From Herpomyces periplanetae (lineage: Eukaryota; Ascomycota; Laboulbeniomycetes; Herpomycetales; Herpomycetaceae), in the NCBI GenBank assembly GCA_009733715.1, contig WMKJ01000102.1, forward strand, positions 1 through 46,290: 46,290 bases of DNA. The letters run 5' to 3'. The translations under genes were made by a program, and so were the position numbers. Below the pieces are notes generated by a model. The model ran no database searches, was not told the DNA's origin, and worked only from the letters and a program-made list of their open reading frames with translations. Of this stretch, positions 11,138-22,746 are shown piece by piece. Numbering within the stretch: position 1 is the first letter of the stretch; the number at the start of each line of letters is the position of its first letter.

Positions 11138-12600
11138 GCGTGGGCCGTACAGCACTTTCATAATGAACTGCAGCTGAGAATTTTACAGTCTTAATTCGTG
11201 TTACTTTGCAGTGGCTCTTTGTAAATCATAGCAATTTTCCCAATATCCGCGCCTGTTCATTCAAGTAAACGTAGATCTGGTGAAAGAGAAGTGTGGCATA
11301 TAGACCTACTATTCCTCATTCTAGTAGGTTAAGCCATGACTCTGAATACCTCCCTCAAGACCCCACCAGTCCAACTGCACTGAGTGCGCCATTGCTCATA
11401 TTTATGCGTCGATATCATATCTTAGTTGTGACATATCCTTCTCATGCCCACACCATTAAGCCAATGCTGCTTCATACGTGTAGTTACAATATTTGCTATT
11501 ATATGTCATTTTGAGCGTCCACACTACCACATACACTTTATGCACGCGTAACCTGCTGGAAGCTGTTTGACCAGCCTCTTTCGCAGCTGGGCACTTGCTT
11601 TATCTCTTGGCGCTATTTTAAATGGCTCTGACAATGAAGATTATCGCCGTCGAACTAGACCGGATGCTTGGTGGGTGGTTCGGTTAACTTCCTTCCGGCT
11701 CTAAGCTATACGGAAATTAGTTTTCCAGACAAAAAGGGCTCCATTGATATGCTGCAGTCATTTATTTGACAAAGATTGTACTGCAGCATCTCACGGGCCA
11801 ATTTGTCGGTGTTCTCTAGTCTCCCTTTGACACAATCATACGTTATGGTTGCGAGTTTTGTTTGCCCCTTTGAAAACGAAAATTCATCCCCGCGGCAATC
11901 CTTTATCTTTCAACTGGGAGGAAAGAATGGAAGTTGACGGTACTTTGAAGTCAAATCAGTTTCTTCAGACCAACCGTAAAAGAACACAATTCTGTCGTCT
12001 TCATACTGTGTTTATTCAAGTTTGCGACTGTTGAGTAATTTTGTGTCATATATTTTGCATTCTACTTCTGTAGACTTCCTTTTTGTACAGTCTCCTTAAT
12101 TGTATGAAGCTTACACACTCCACCTGTAAATATTTATGCCATTCCTTTTCCTTGTTTAGGTTCGTGATAACTTTCGTTGCTTCTCAAGTTTAGATTGCTC
12201 TCCTTGTTCATCACTTATTGTTTACTTTGTTTGCTATGAATATTCCTTTCCTCACGTAATCTCTCTTTTCATCTCTCATTCTACTGAAAGGTGTAGAGTT
12301 CTGCACTGACATCGTGCGTGGAAATTTTATATAAGACTAGCATCGACCGCCAGAGAAATATCTCTTCGGGGAACTACACAGTGAGGATACTCTACGACTC
12401 TTGAGTAAGGGCTTCCATGAAACGAGCTGAAAATGAGCTAAAGAAAAAGGCTCATTCTATTGCGCTATCTTCCCCTTTTCTCCGGAATTCACGAACTTCT
12501 TTCCCCATCTCCTTCTTCTAGTAGCTTCCCTAACAATAACACAGTGGAGGGAATCAACTCTTTGAATTGCCACGCTTAATATCTTCAATATCAACTTGCA
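11138..12600. other. No confident gene; somewhat higher GC, protein-like fragments
   Basis: GC content is a little higher than in the flanks, and there are short open stretches on both strands, for example a minus-strand frame of about 65 codons at roughly 11710-11910 without an ATG. None carries a domain I can name. This could be the rest of the decayed element around the possible RNase H relic. Confidence 0.4.
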
Positions 12601-15598
12601 AGAATAAACCTCAATATTATCCACACAATATTTTATAAACTAAAGTATATTTTACATTTGTCATAATATAAGATAAATTTCACCTTCAATATTCTTACAG
12701 TGTCGGTTTACGGTAACCTCAGTCACAAAATGAATCATAACCAAATGGGTATTTTGAAATATTTTGTGATGAATGTATTGGAGCTTGTAAAATCTGCGAG
12801 GATGACAAGGTATAATGGCATTTAAAATGAGACTGATCAAACGCAACGACTTGCGTGGTACCTGGGAATTTATAGTTGATCACACGTTAGATCTTGCTTC
12901 AAGCGGTTTATAATGTGTTCTTTGAAAATGTAATTTGACTTTACATAGAATATGTAATAAACATAATTGTAAATAGAGTAGATGGGAGAAAATGGTGAAT
13001 TTTCAAGAGGTAAATTTTTGCTATATAATAGGCCATGTTTCTCCATGTAATTAAGTTTTTTACAAGAGAGAAAATATTCTACAGCATCTCATGAAACATA
13101 AAAAATTATGTCTAATTCTACTGTTATTGTAATCGGTATTTGGAAATATAAATATTATTCGATGCAGTATTTTGTGTTATTTATTTTTCCCAAGTTAAGT
13201 GTACTTTTGCCTTGTTGAATTTTGCGTAAGATTTGAAAACTTAGAACACATAAGCTAAAACCGGGAAATAATGATAAGAGTTATTCGGATATTTTTTTTC
13301 CCATTTTGTTAAAGATTCCCATATACATAAATACATAATGATATAAAGACCGTGCATGCAGATGGGACAGCTCTAATAGTAGCTATATAACGTATATAAA
13401 TAAAATGGTAACAATGGCAATGGGTAATTGATTGTAAAACATAGCTTAATGTTATACAATAGATTAATGCGTGGAAATGCTCGGAAATAATCATGTTAAA
13501 AGTGAAAAATAGTTGGAAATATAAATTGATGAAGAATATATCGTACGAATTAGTGAAGAATATGGGTACATCATTGACGATTAAATTTGTAATCGTATAC
13601 CATCAAGCGAATAAATAGCAATTCTTTAAGTTTAGGTAGGTATCCAGCTTTAATTATATTTACATTGTGTATTTGAGGGTATTGCAAAGCTGGAATAGGA
13701 GATTTTAATATGATTAGTACTGCTTCTATAGTGAGGTTAGCATAAAATGAAATGCCTGGGAATGTGAGGATTTGTACTGCTGGTGTTAATAATGTAGATT
13801 TAGCATTTACAAGTAGGTGGAATGCCAACAGAAAATGTGGAAAGAAACTGAGAAAATCTGATGGATATTCAATATTAAGGGAATCGTTTTATATGCGGAA
13901 CAAGTTGATTTGATTGATTTGGTATGGTAGGGAGAATAGAGAATATATAATTTCTACATTGTAGATTTAAATATTTCAGATATATAAAATGAATTGACTG
14001 TTTAAATTTTATTAAATAAAATCTAATCATGAGTTAAGTATAATGGATACAAGAGTGATGGCTTGTAGACTTTTGGATGATAGTAGTTAGTAAAAATTAT
14101 AGATAAGCGTATAACTGAAGAGGTTTTATCTGGGAATGAAGTTATATTCTAAAACAAATGAGAAGGGTGTCTTGACGGTTAATTTAAACTGTTTAGTAAG
14201 TAAACTTTTATTTGGTGTTAAGCATTGTTATATTAGTAGAGTATGCAAAGTGAAATTAACGAGAGAAAAGGATCGATAAGAAATAGAAGGGAAGAAAATA
14301 TCGGTAGCTTTACAGAGTATATAGTATATTAAATAGGATTAAAAGGGAAAAAGACCTAACTGATGAGGAAAAAAGTGGTAGAAAAAATATTGCAAAATGA
14401 TAGTTAAATGACGGCATAAAATACCAAACTAAAGAGGGGGAAAGTACATTAATAAAAAAGGGAGGAAAACAAGTTGTACTAGTTGATTGGATAAAAATTG
14501 TATTTGAGGAAAAAATAAAGCTAAAGATGTGCAAGAAATAATGATCATGATACATTTGTATTTAACAAAACAGTTTTCAAGGAAAAAAATTCCAAATCGG
14601 GTAACTTGAAAAGTTGAGACGATGCGATGCATTATGTAATCTAGTCCAGTGACTTAGTGAAGAGGAATCACGGGAAAGATTATGCTTGAGGAAGGGCGCG
14701 TGTGCAAGTTACAAAAATTGGAATTTGAGCTAAAATATGGTAATTTATGTACAAAACTTGTCGAAGCATTGTAGATAATTATGAAATGTTGAATTTCTTC
14801 GAAAGGGGAAAATGTTGGAAAGATTTACTTGATTCTAATTTGGATTGAATGAATTGATCAAACAATTTGAGGTACACGCACTACAAACATATCAAGAGAA
14901 GGTGGTGGTATACTTTTACATTTATAGAGTAATTGAGTATAATTATATATTATCGAATAGTAGTGGGCGCATGAATTTTCGGCATTTAAGGTGATTTAGT
15001 TTGGCTAAACGAAAAGAATATGAGCAATAAGTATTGGAATTAAAGGGAGAAGTTTTTACATGCCAACATTAAATAAAAAATTTGGTTAACAAAACAGGGA
15101 CGAATTTGATACTAAGGAAATAAAGGTAGAAGGATATTTTGCCTTGTGAAAATCGAAGAATTTTATACACAAGTTAACGAACTAGTACGCGCGCGCGCGC
15201 GCGCCCAAGGGATACAGGCGCAGAAAGAATAAGTGTCTAACTGGATTTTAATATAGGTTGAGAGGATAGTGTTGGATTAGGGTTTAACGAAGGTATCTAG
15301 TGCATAGTTAGGAGCGTATAGGTGTGGACGTCGATGCTGACACTGATTTGCGATTACATTTATACTTACTGACGCTTAAACTTGAAGCCTGGCACGAGCA
15401 CAACTTTCGGTACAAACCCAAGCTTCGATACAATCCCAAAGTCTTCATCTTACGCTTCCTCTAACAACTAACCGAACCAAAGACGTGCGCCACACAGCGG
15501 TGGCCTGTGTCTATACCGCTGAGTCAGCGAATCAAAGTGGCTTGAGGATTCAGAGCTTGACTTTTTGGGGTGAAATTTGCAAATTTTTTGCGTGGTAA
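12600..15598. other. AT-rich intergenic DNA upstream of the CK2 beta gene
   Basis: Three kilobases with no credible gene. On the plus strand it is poor in C and rich in A, T and G. The only minus-strand ORFs are of 60-85 codons. A (CG)8 run lies at 15188-15204, and the last 300 bases before the gene are less AT-rich, which fits a promoter or 5' UTR. Confidence 0.6.
15188..15204. repeat. (CG)n microsatellite, 17 bases
   Basis: Seventeen alternating C and G bases in a strongly AT-rich surround, about 395 bp before the CK2 beta start codon. Such runs can adopt Z-DNA. Whether it matters for the promoter is unknown. Confidence 0.9.
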
Positions 15599-17218
15599 AT
15601 GTCCTCGCAATCGTATTCTTCCTCAAGTTCGTTGTTCGGCTGGATTACCGTATTTTGTTGTTCATACGGTAATGATTATTTTGCCGAGGTTGTGGAGGAA
15701 TTCATCGATGATGAATTTAATCTTACGGGTCTACAATCCCAAGTCCCTTTTTATCGTGAAGCTTTGGAAACTATTCTAGACTTTGAAGATCCCTTAGCAG
15801 AAGATGAAGAAGATGATGAAGATGAAAATGATATAGAAGTTAACTCGGAATCAGATTCAAACTTTGATTGTGTAGAATCAAATGTTAAAACGATAAATTT
15901 GGGCTTTCCTGATGATAAAGTGAAGATAAATACCCGAGATCATGAAGCTAGTGACTGCAATAAATTATCGCACAACGTGACAACTGGTACGTCTCCGGAT
16001 AAAAATGATAAAGAGGGTCAACTACCTAATTATTCGGCCAAAAAGCCCCGTATACGAGAAAAATTTTCACCATCGTCGACGAAGATTTTACCGCAATCAA
16101 ATACTTCACTGTCAACTACGCAAGTTGGCACTATGAATACACAAACTACGACTACTGAACGCGTTCAGTCAGGGGGTGATGTTTGTATGATTTCCTCCAA
16201 AACTACTACACAAGAGTCAGGGCCAACTGGTATAAGTTCACCGCTTAATACTTCATGTGATACACATGCAAATGCTCGAAACAGTACAGAAATTACGGAG
16301 AACCCGTTACGGTCTCATTCTGATCATGTGCCATTTCAGACTAATGATCATGTTGTTGCGAGTACTGAAAATGGTCGGGTAAAAAGATACTCCAAAAAAG
16401 GGGGAAGTCAGGTAACAGATTTCGCGGCTATTGAAAAGTCAGCGGAACTTTTGTACGGGTTGATACATCGGCGTTTTATCGTATCTCGATTGGGACTACA
16501 AAAAATGTTGGAAAAGTATGAATCACAACATTTTGGGGTATGTCCCCGTACTTATTGTAACGGAGCTGGCACACTTCCAATTGGCTTAACGAATACGCCC
16601 GGCAAAGAGTCGGTTAAATTGTTTTGTCCAAGTTGTTACGATGTGTTTCATCCTCCACACAGTAGATTCCATCGAGTTGACGGGGCATTTTTTGGAACTA
16701 CGTTTGCCGGATTATTTCTTATGACATTTCCACATCTTGTTATATGTAGGACGCCACCACCTGAGTTGGCCATGTTTCCTCTCGCAGGAGCGGAATGTTA
16801 CGGATCAACGGAAGGTAATGAAGATGAAAATAGTGCAGCCCAGAATAATCCTGGTCGAGTAGGCAGTATAATGGAAAAGAAAACACCACCCATACCTATA
16901 TCGAAAACGTTAAATGGGTTTGGAACAAGATTACTGGGACCGGGACTGGGTGATTCGAAAACGTTTAAACCGCGAATATTCGGCTTTAAAGTGTCAGAAT
17001 TGTCAATTTCAGGACCTCGTATGCGATGGCTTCGGTCTATGCCCGCACGATTGTCGGTTCTAGAAGAGCAGAAGCGTGTGTTTACACGACGTATACGATA
17101 TCATAAAGTTCAAAAGCAGTTACAACAAGATTCAATTATTGATGAACGCGATGATGGGCGTAGGGAATTTTCGGATAATCATCTTGACATGAGACAAGCT
17201 TCGATAAATCATGGTTAA
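15599..17218 (+). CDS. CKB1: Casein kinase 2 regulatory (beta) subunit with a long internal insertion
   Basis: Regulatory subunit of protein kinase CK2: it dimerises through a zinc finger and holds two catalytic alpha subunits. Residues 14-63 match the conserved start (EFNLTGLQSQVPFYREAL). Residues 276-370 match the core (SAELLYGLIHRRFI, then the zinc finger). The zinc Cys are C315, C320, C343 and C346, with exactly the spacing of human C109, C114, C137 and C140. A second conserved end, PRIFGFKV at 458-465, continues with SGPRMRWLR as in ascomycete CKB1. The protein is 539 aa, against roughly 215-350 in relatives: about 210 residues (64-275) are inserted after an acidic run, and about 80 lie between the core and PRIFGFKV. 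Both insertions are open throughout and Ser/Thr-rich, so I read them as coding. The ATG at 15599 gives the family N-terminus without an intron. Confidence 0.95.
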   Translation: MSSQSYSSSSSLFGWITVFCCSYGNDYFAEVVEEFIDDEFNLTGLQSQVPFYREALETILDFEDPLAEDEEDDEDENDIEVNSESDSNFDCVESNVKTINLGFPDDKVKINTRDHEASDCNKLSHNVTTGTSPDKNDKEGQLPNYSAKKPRIREKFSPSSTKILPQSNTSLSTTQVGTMNTQTTTTERVQSGGDVCMISSKTTTQESGPTGISSPLNTSCDTHANARNSTEITENPLRSHSDHVPFQTNDHVVASTENGRVKRYSKKGGSQVTDFAAIEKSAELLYGLIHRRFIVSRLGLQKMLEKYESQHFGVCPRTYCNGAGTLPIGLTNTPGKESVKLFCPSCYDVFHPPHSRFHRVDGAFFGTTFAGLFLMTFPHLVICRTPPPELAMFPLAGAECYGSTEGNEDENSAAQNNPGRVGSIMEKKTPPIPISKTLNGFGTRLLGPGLGDSKTFKPRIFGFKVSELSISGPRMRWLRSMPARLSVLEEQKRVFTRRIRYHKVQKQLQQDSIIDERDDGRREFSDNHLDMRQASINHG

Positions 17219-17597
17219 AGTAATCAACAACTAGCTATATGAATTGTAAACGTTTTATATGAAATGTGCATAATGTATTACACTGTGCATGCCCAAGTAG
17301 CGTGAATGGGTTAAAGAGTTTATGAGATTTGCTGTTGTTTCATCCCGAGTTTTTTGGTACATAGTATGATGGTATGGTTAGGTTTAGCGTGCGAGGAGGA
17401 AGAAATCCCTGGAAAATGCTGGACAATGATTTGGTTAAAGGGGAAAAAATTAATGATTCAAGGATAGTACTTGCAAAGATGATAACAAGACTATATACAA
17501 CATATACGTAAACGTGTAAAAGGTGTGAACGGGTAAGTGTGTATGTGAACCATGGCTGAGATTATGAGTATGCACCATACATCCACGAAGGGATAAG
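17219..17597. other. Convergent intergenic region
   Basis: About 380 bases between the stop codon of the CK2 beta gene and the stop codon of the minus-strand unrecognised gene. It must hold both 3' ends. I see no clear gene or strong hairpin in it. Confidence 0.7.
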
Positions 17598-19228
17598 TTA
17601 AAGTCTGGTAGTATTGGAATTGCGGTGTTTACAGGCTTCACACACATAATCAGTGGAAGATTCACTGGAGTTAGTAGAACGAGGATCATGATGTGATGAA
17701 AGTTGAGATGGGGAATTGGTGAGGGAGTCGGGCACGGGAGTTTGAGAAAGAATAGTGGAAGTTGGTTTGGCTACAGTATCATGTGCACCATCACTACTGG
17801 GCACATTTACACGATGATCCACGGTGGATTTAGTGTGCACATCAGCATTGGGGATAGTTTGATTATGTTGATGAGATGGAAGTCCGGTGAGTGTTGTATC
17901 AAGTCCATGTTCAAATGTATCAGAAAATTGCGTAGCTAATTGTTTAACGTCTAATTCCAATAAGGCCTTTTTCCCGGAGGTTTTTCTACGGATTCTGGAT
18001 TCAAGCCGAGTCTTTCGAAAGGAATTACGTATGCGCTTTGGAATTGCACCCAAACTATTTATTTGGGATGTTCGATTCGTAGCCTCTGTTAAAAACATTG
18101 CAGCTGACAGTGGATGGGACGGATAGGTTGCCGAAGGACCTCTATATCGGTATATTCCATCGGCATTAGGTTCACGAATATTAGATTTTAATTTGGAAAA
18201 TTTGCTATTTCCAAAGGCAATTGGTATAGGTTCGCCGACATCATCAGGTTCCGTTTTACTTGATTCAGGATGTGCCGATGTAGGCGATTCATGTTCCGGT
18301 AATTTGTTTTCAATTTCAGAAGCGCTATCATCGCTGGCTAGCTTAGAATTCATAAGTGCACCCGTAGTAAATATTGGGTCATCCTCATATCGCAAAAGGG
18401 AATCGGGTAAACAATATACATCAGAATCAACTTTACACAGAATCAAGTTAACATCATAACAAGCTCGTTCATATGTTAACGATGAACTGCCTATTTTATA
18501 CAAGTAATAAGCTTCACCACCTTCGGGAATACATGCTCGGTAGTCGAAAACATTTCTTTCAAAAACTCTGTTAATCCGCTTGCCAGCCATGTTAATTAAC
18601 TCTCTTAATTTTATATTGTTAAAGTCGGGATCAAAAGAGGGAGAATATTTTGGATTTATGCGGGACACCCTTAAAAACTTATCACGAATAAGAATGTCTC
18701 TGAAGCCAACCCCAACAGATGAAATGGTACTCCTGTAAACTATTTTACCGTATTTATTTTCTTGGACTGGTATAAAGTAAATTTTTACATTCAGTTAGTC
18801 GGATAAGGATAAAATTGGATTATACGTTAACTAGTCGATGTTAACCCAACCAACCTTTAAAGCGAAAACTCTCTGCCGGTGCTTTCCTCTGCAAGGGTTT
18901 GGCCATATATTCTTGGGGAATAGTAACATATACAGCGGTACTTGATTTTGAAACGTCAAACTCCGGCGTATAACATGGCTTTGCCAGGTAATAAATGAGG
19001 GAAAACCCCTCATTTGAAGATAAAACGTTAACATTATTCAACTAAATTCTAGCATCTACTTACAACTCCAAGATGGACAACATATATACCATTCACGTCA
19101 AAACATAGCATAGAACGATGTAAACATGTGGATCGTGATGCAATGCCTATTTTGAAACTATGCGCAAGCGATAAATTCGCAGTCCAAGCGACGAAACAAA
19201 GCGTTGATACTCCTAATGTGAACTTCAT
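17598..19228 (-). CDS. Unrecognised three-exon gene; protein with N-terminal signal peptide, 495 aa
   Basis: Model by hand: exons 19064-19228, 18855-19008 and 17598-18766. Intron 1 (55 nt) has donor GTAAGT. Intron 2 has a CTAAC branch and CCAG acceptor; its donor is either at 18854 or 18845, both in phase. The N-terminus (MKFTLGVSTLCFVAWTANLS) is a good signal peptide or signal anchor. Residues about 25-220 are well-mixed and globular-looking, with several Cys and aromatic patches (GGEAYYLYKIGSS, YERACYDVNLILC). From about residue 230 the chain is polar and Ser/Thr/Pro-rich with a basic patch (RNSFRKTRLESRIRRK), ending in CEACKHRN. I recognise no family. The basic, disordered tail is odd for a secreted protein, so a membrane-anchored protein or a wrong first exon are alternatives. 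The open frame around 18668 alone would begin with GTG, which is why upstream exons are needed. Confidence 0.6.
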
Positions 19229-20679
19229 GACGATAGAAAATATTTCAATGCCCCAAACTACTGAGAGCGTACGATCGATACCAAGGGCACAGTTGACACA
19301 GTAGATTTCAGGAGAGTCTTTAATCAATCAACTGTCACAACGGAAAAAATCCGAATCGGTTATCATGAAATACCAATTCTTCGATATTTCTTCTTTCACG
19401 TTATATTATATAGGAGAGGCCTTGACAAACGTAAATGTTTACGGTTAGTTCGTAGAATCCCCAAGATTAACAACCCGCGGTAACCCAACTAACCTCTGCG
19501 CAAATTTTGTATTGAATAGACCTAGCCAATCCAATAGAAGTTTACCCAATTTATGCGCAGTATGACATGTAAATTGGACTTGAATACTTCACCATGGGGT
19601 CGTCGTATAATGGAAGTACGTGATGCGGATATTTTATGAGGTGGAAAGTCATTTTTTGTGACGTTATCTCACAATTCCCTCATATATAAGCTCAAAAATG
19701 CCGTACAGCTCTACTTCGCCATAGGTCAAGATACTAATAAGTTTACCATCGGTTTAAGATAACGATTTAGTTGTTAAATTAAACCATAATTGTCCCATTA
19801 TGACCGCCCTATGCCAGTAAAAAGTTTGTTATAATTGTGCAGCTTTATCCCCAAAATACTTAATATCAGGATTTTCTTAACGTTTATATCACTATTACGT
19901 TTAACTATGTGTATTGAAAACTTTTAAATTCATACACTTACATTACATGACAAAAATAATTCTCTGCTAATTGCAATCGATCTTGGTCCAAGTATATATA
20001 GAGTTGATCACCAAATGCGCATTGAATAATTACTTTCGCCTACTTACAACCCTTTCAAATTGCTGCTTAGGCTCTTAAAACTTCCTTCTCCACAATTCTC
20101 TTTATCCTTCAATCGATATTGCGTCTTATAACTTCTTTAAAAAGCTTCACGTACACATGATTCGTATGATCGTCCCTCGATGCCTACTCTGCCTTTCGTC
20201 CGTCTATCTCGTAACTCCCTTTCCTTCACTTAGCAAATTCCATCAGTATACCTCTTTTGTCCGTTTAGATTGTCAACCCATTAAATTTCTTCCCGCATAA
20301 ACATACCCAAAATAATTATCTTTAGTTCTCTACTAATTCCCAGAACATTGTACTTCAAAGCCATCCACATCCATTATATTGTACATATTCCATTCTCACT
20401 GGTCTGTTACTTCATTTAATCGCAAGTTTTCTATGACAAATAACCGTATGTCCCACCACCATCATCATTCATTCATCAATGAGCTGGCATTAACATAATA
20501 TTATCAGTTAGCCAATCTACCCTTCAAGGTACGCAAGTATCATCTTTTAATTCCATATCGATTCCCCATCGTGATGCGTCAGTTTATATCACGGTTACCC
20601 AACCAAATCAAAAAGTCGCCCCACGATACTGCACTAAAATCATTTGCAACGTTTGTCATCTTATCGCCTATGCGCTTAA
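19229..20679. other. Intergenic region between two minus-strand genes
   Basis: Holds the promoter of the unrecognised gene and the 3' end of the DCR2-like gene. From about 19.9 to 20.6 kb the plus strand is rich in C and T, with many short TC-rich words. No ORF here resembles a protein family and none is called. Confidence 0.6.
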
Positions 20680-22746
20680 CTAGAGAAGTTTTCCTTCATT
20701 AACCAGTATATGTTCTTCATGTCGTTCTGAGCTGGAATTTTCAAGTCGCAACCATGTATATAAGCTCCCACTGTTAGCGTCAAACTCAAACACTCGTACC
20801 CGTCGAATATAGCCATTAGGTGCACCGTATCCTCCAAGCCCCGATCCACCGGCGTAGCAAAGCCATATCTTCTTATCATTTGGCACTGATTCTTGCTCTT
20901 TTCTAGGTAGCTCAGCCTTAATAGATAGTGAGCAAAAGCTGTTAAGATGATCACTAGATTCCCGCTTCGTTAGCTTCAATTTTACCATAGTTTATCGCGG
21001 ATGTTTCCTCTCCTTACTTACTGCCCACAGCTCACAACGCTTACGTCTCCTTCAGCTAATGCATCACGAAGTCCTGTATTAATTTTCGATGTTACAACCG
21101 GTTCTTTCCAGTCTCCGAAAAAACTTCCCACTGTGTAAGTTGAATTAACCTTTCCCTTCCTTGAATCACGGGTGGCCTCCCCTGCCGTTGCATACCAGTT
21201 ATCGTATGTCGTAGATATGCCGTATTCATAGACAGGAATATGAATAAATGCCATGTTCAAATGAATATGTGTATATTTACTATGGGCCGTTTTAAGCATT
21301 TTTGATGTATTCCGAAACCATTCAATCTGGTTTTCCTTTACCCAATCGTAACCATCATTCCCTCCACGACGACCGTGCGTATCAAAAAAGTAAACGGTTA
21401 GGGCCGAATGTGAAGTTGTTGGTGCTAGTACTTCAATATAATAATTTCCTATACCATCAACGTTTTCCGGTCCAGCCTGGCTTAGCGAGAAGGGTAAATG
21501 AGATATAATATTCATTGCTTCCATCCGAGTTAACGAGGACTTATCATAATCATCATGATTGCCAAAAATGGTGGCAAAAGGTACACGATGCGATATGAAA
21601 AGTTCAGCGTACTTCAGTATACACTATTTCATCTTAGTTTATCCTATTTCCTCTTCCCGGTCAATGGAAGGGGTGAATGCAAGGGAAAATCAAAAGGTCA
21701 ACGAGATTTTCCTTTTCCCAAACAATTTAAAAGGTTATACACACTTACAGTTTGAGCGTCGGGTGCCGTCTCCCCGTTAACTTGATCACCGCTGAGTACG
21801 ACTAAATCAGGCTCCTCCTCATACAGAATTTTGGCAACAAAATCAAGGGTACGCGGATCAGCTTCACACTTTAGCAAATCTAGCATGGGAGGAAACGGGT
21901 CACGGCATCGTCCTGCACCCGTGCTTAAATGAAGATCTGATACTTGAAGTATTTTAAACTTTCCATCCCTACGGATACGCAGAATAGGCTTAACAAACGT
22001 ATTGCTTGAAAATCCTCGACGGATGGATAACCGTGGCTCAGCTGAGAGGGGAAAAGATCCACCTGTAATACTCAGGTACAGTGCAGTAGGTAAAAGTTCC
22101 CAACCCGGGCGGGGATCAGCAGCATCTCGTCCGTAGAGAATGTCTACTGCTGTAATAACATCTTTATTATCCAAAGTGAGGTGACGCCGAGTTCGCTTAA
22201 TCCATATGCCACCAGGCCGACTTTCCCAGTCGGCAACATGACCGAGTGATGCACCTCTTAGCGCAGGATTTTGTATACTAATTTTAATATCAATGACAAC
22301 ACGATCATCATGTAAAAGATCATCTTCCCAAACTAATTTGAGATCAATATAAGCTTTATTTAGCCAAGAGGATCCCAAGTACAAATCTTTATCTATACGG
22401 TGCCAGTCTCTTGACGCAGGTCGGCAAGATGACAGAATATTGGCTTTACTACACGTTTGTAAGTTAATGTCTACGACAACAGAGCCGGTGTAATGCAAAG
22501 GTAGATGACTGTATATAGCCGAGGGCAAAACCGGGTATCGATTATCCAGCAAAAGTATAATAAGGCAAGTAAGGGAAATTGCTATGACCGCTTGTATAGC
22601 GGAGCGAGTCTAATGAGAGTGTATAGGAAATAGAACGGTTAGAAGACAATGCTGGTAAGTATAACCTTAAAAGATAAATAGGTATGTGACATAATGAGGT
22701 GATGGGATAAAGTCTAATGAAACCTTACAAGACGTCTGTTCATCAT
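20680..22746 (-). CDS. DCR2: Dcr2-type metallophosphoesterase, 584 aa, four exons
   Basis: Predicted dinuclear-metal phosphatase related to yeast Dcr2 (578 aa), which promotes cell-cycle entry and dephosphorylates Ire1. Exons: 22729-22746, 21749-22609, 21022-21623 and 20680-20953; introns of 119, 125 and 68 nt, all GT-AG, phases consistent. The first exon codes only MMNRRL. It leads into a signal anchor (VIAISLTCLIILLL, about residues 13-26), so the enzyme should face a lumen or the outside. All five motifs of the superfamily are present: SDLH with D231 and H233, SGD with D281, GNHDD with N315 and H316, a HIP motif (FIHIPVYEY), and CGHDH around 492-496. The Gly-rich C-terminal segment GGYGAPNGYIRRVRVFE also fits Dcr2 relatives. 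Three ACGCGT boxes lie 161-249 bp upstream. Confidence 0.92.

Noticed and set aside
15570-15779. ORF overlapping the start of the CK2 beta gene
   Set aside because: Different frame from the conserved CK2 beta sequence; a shadow.
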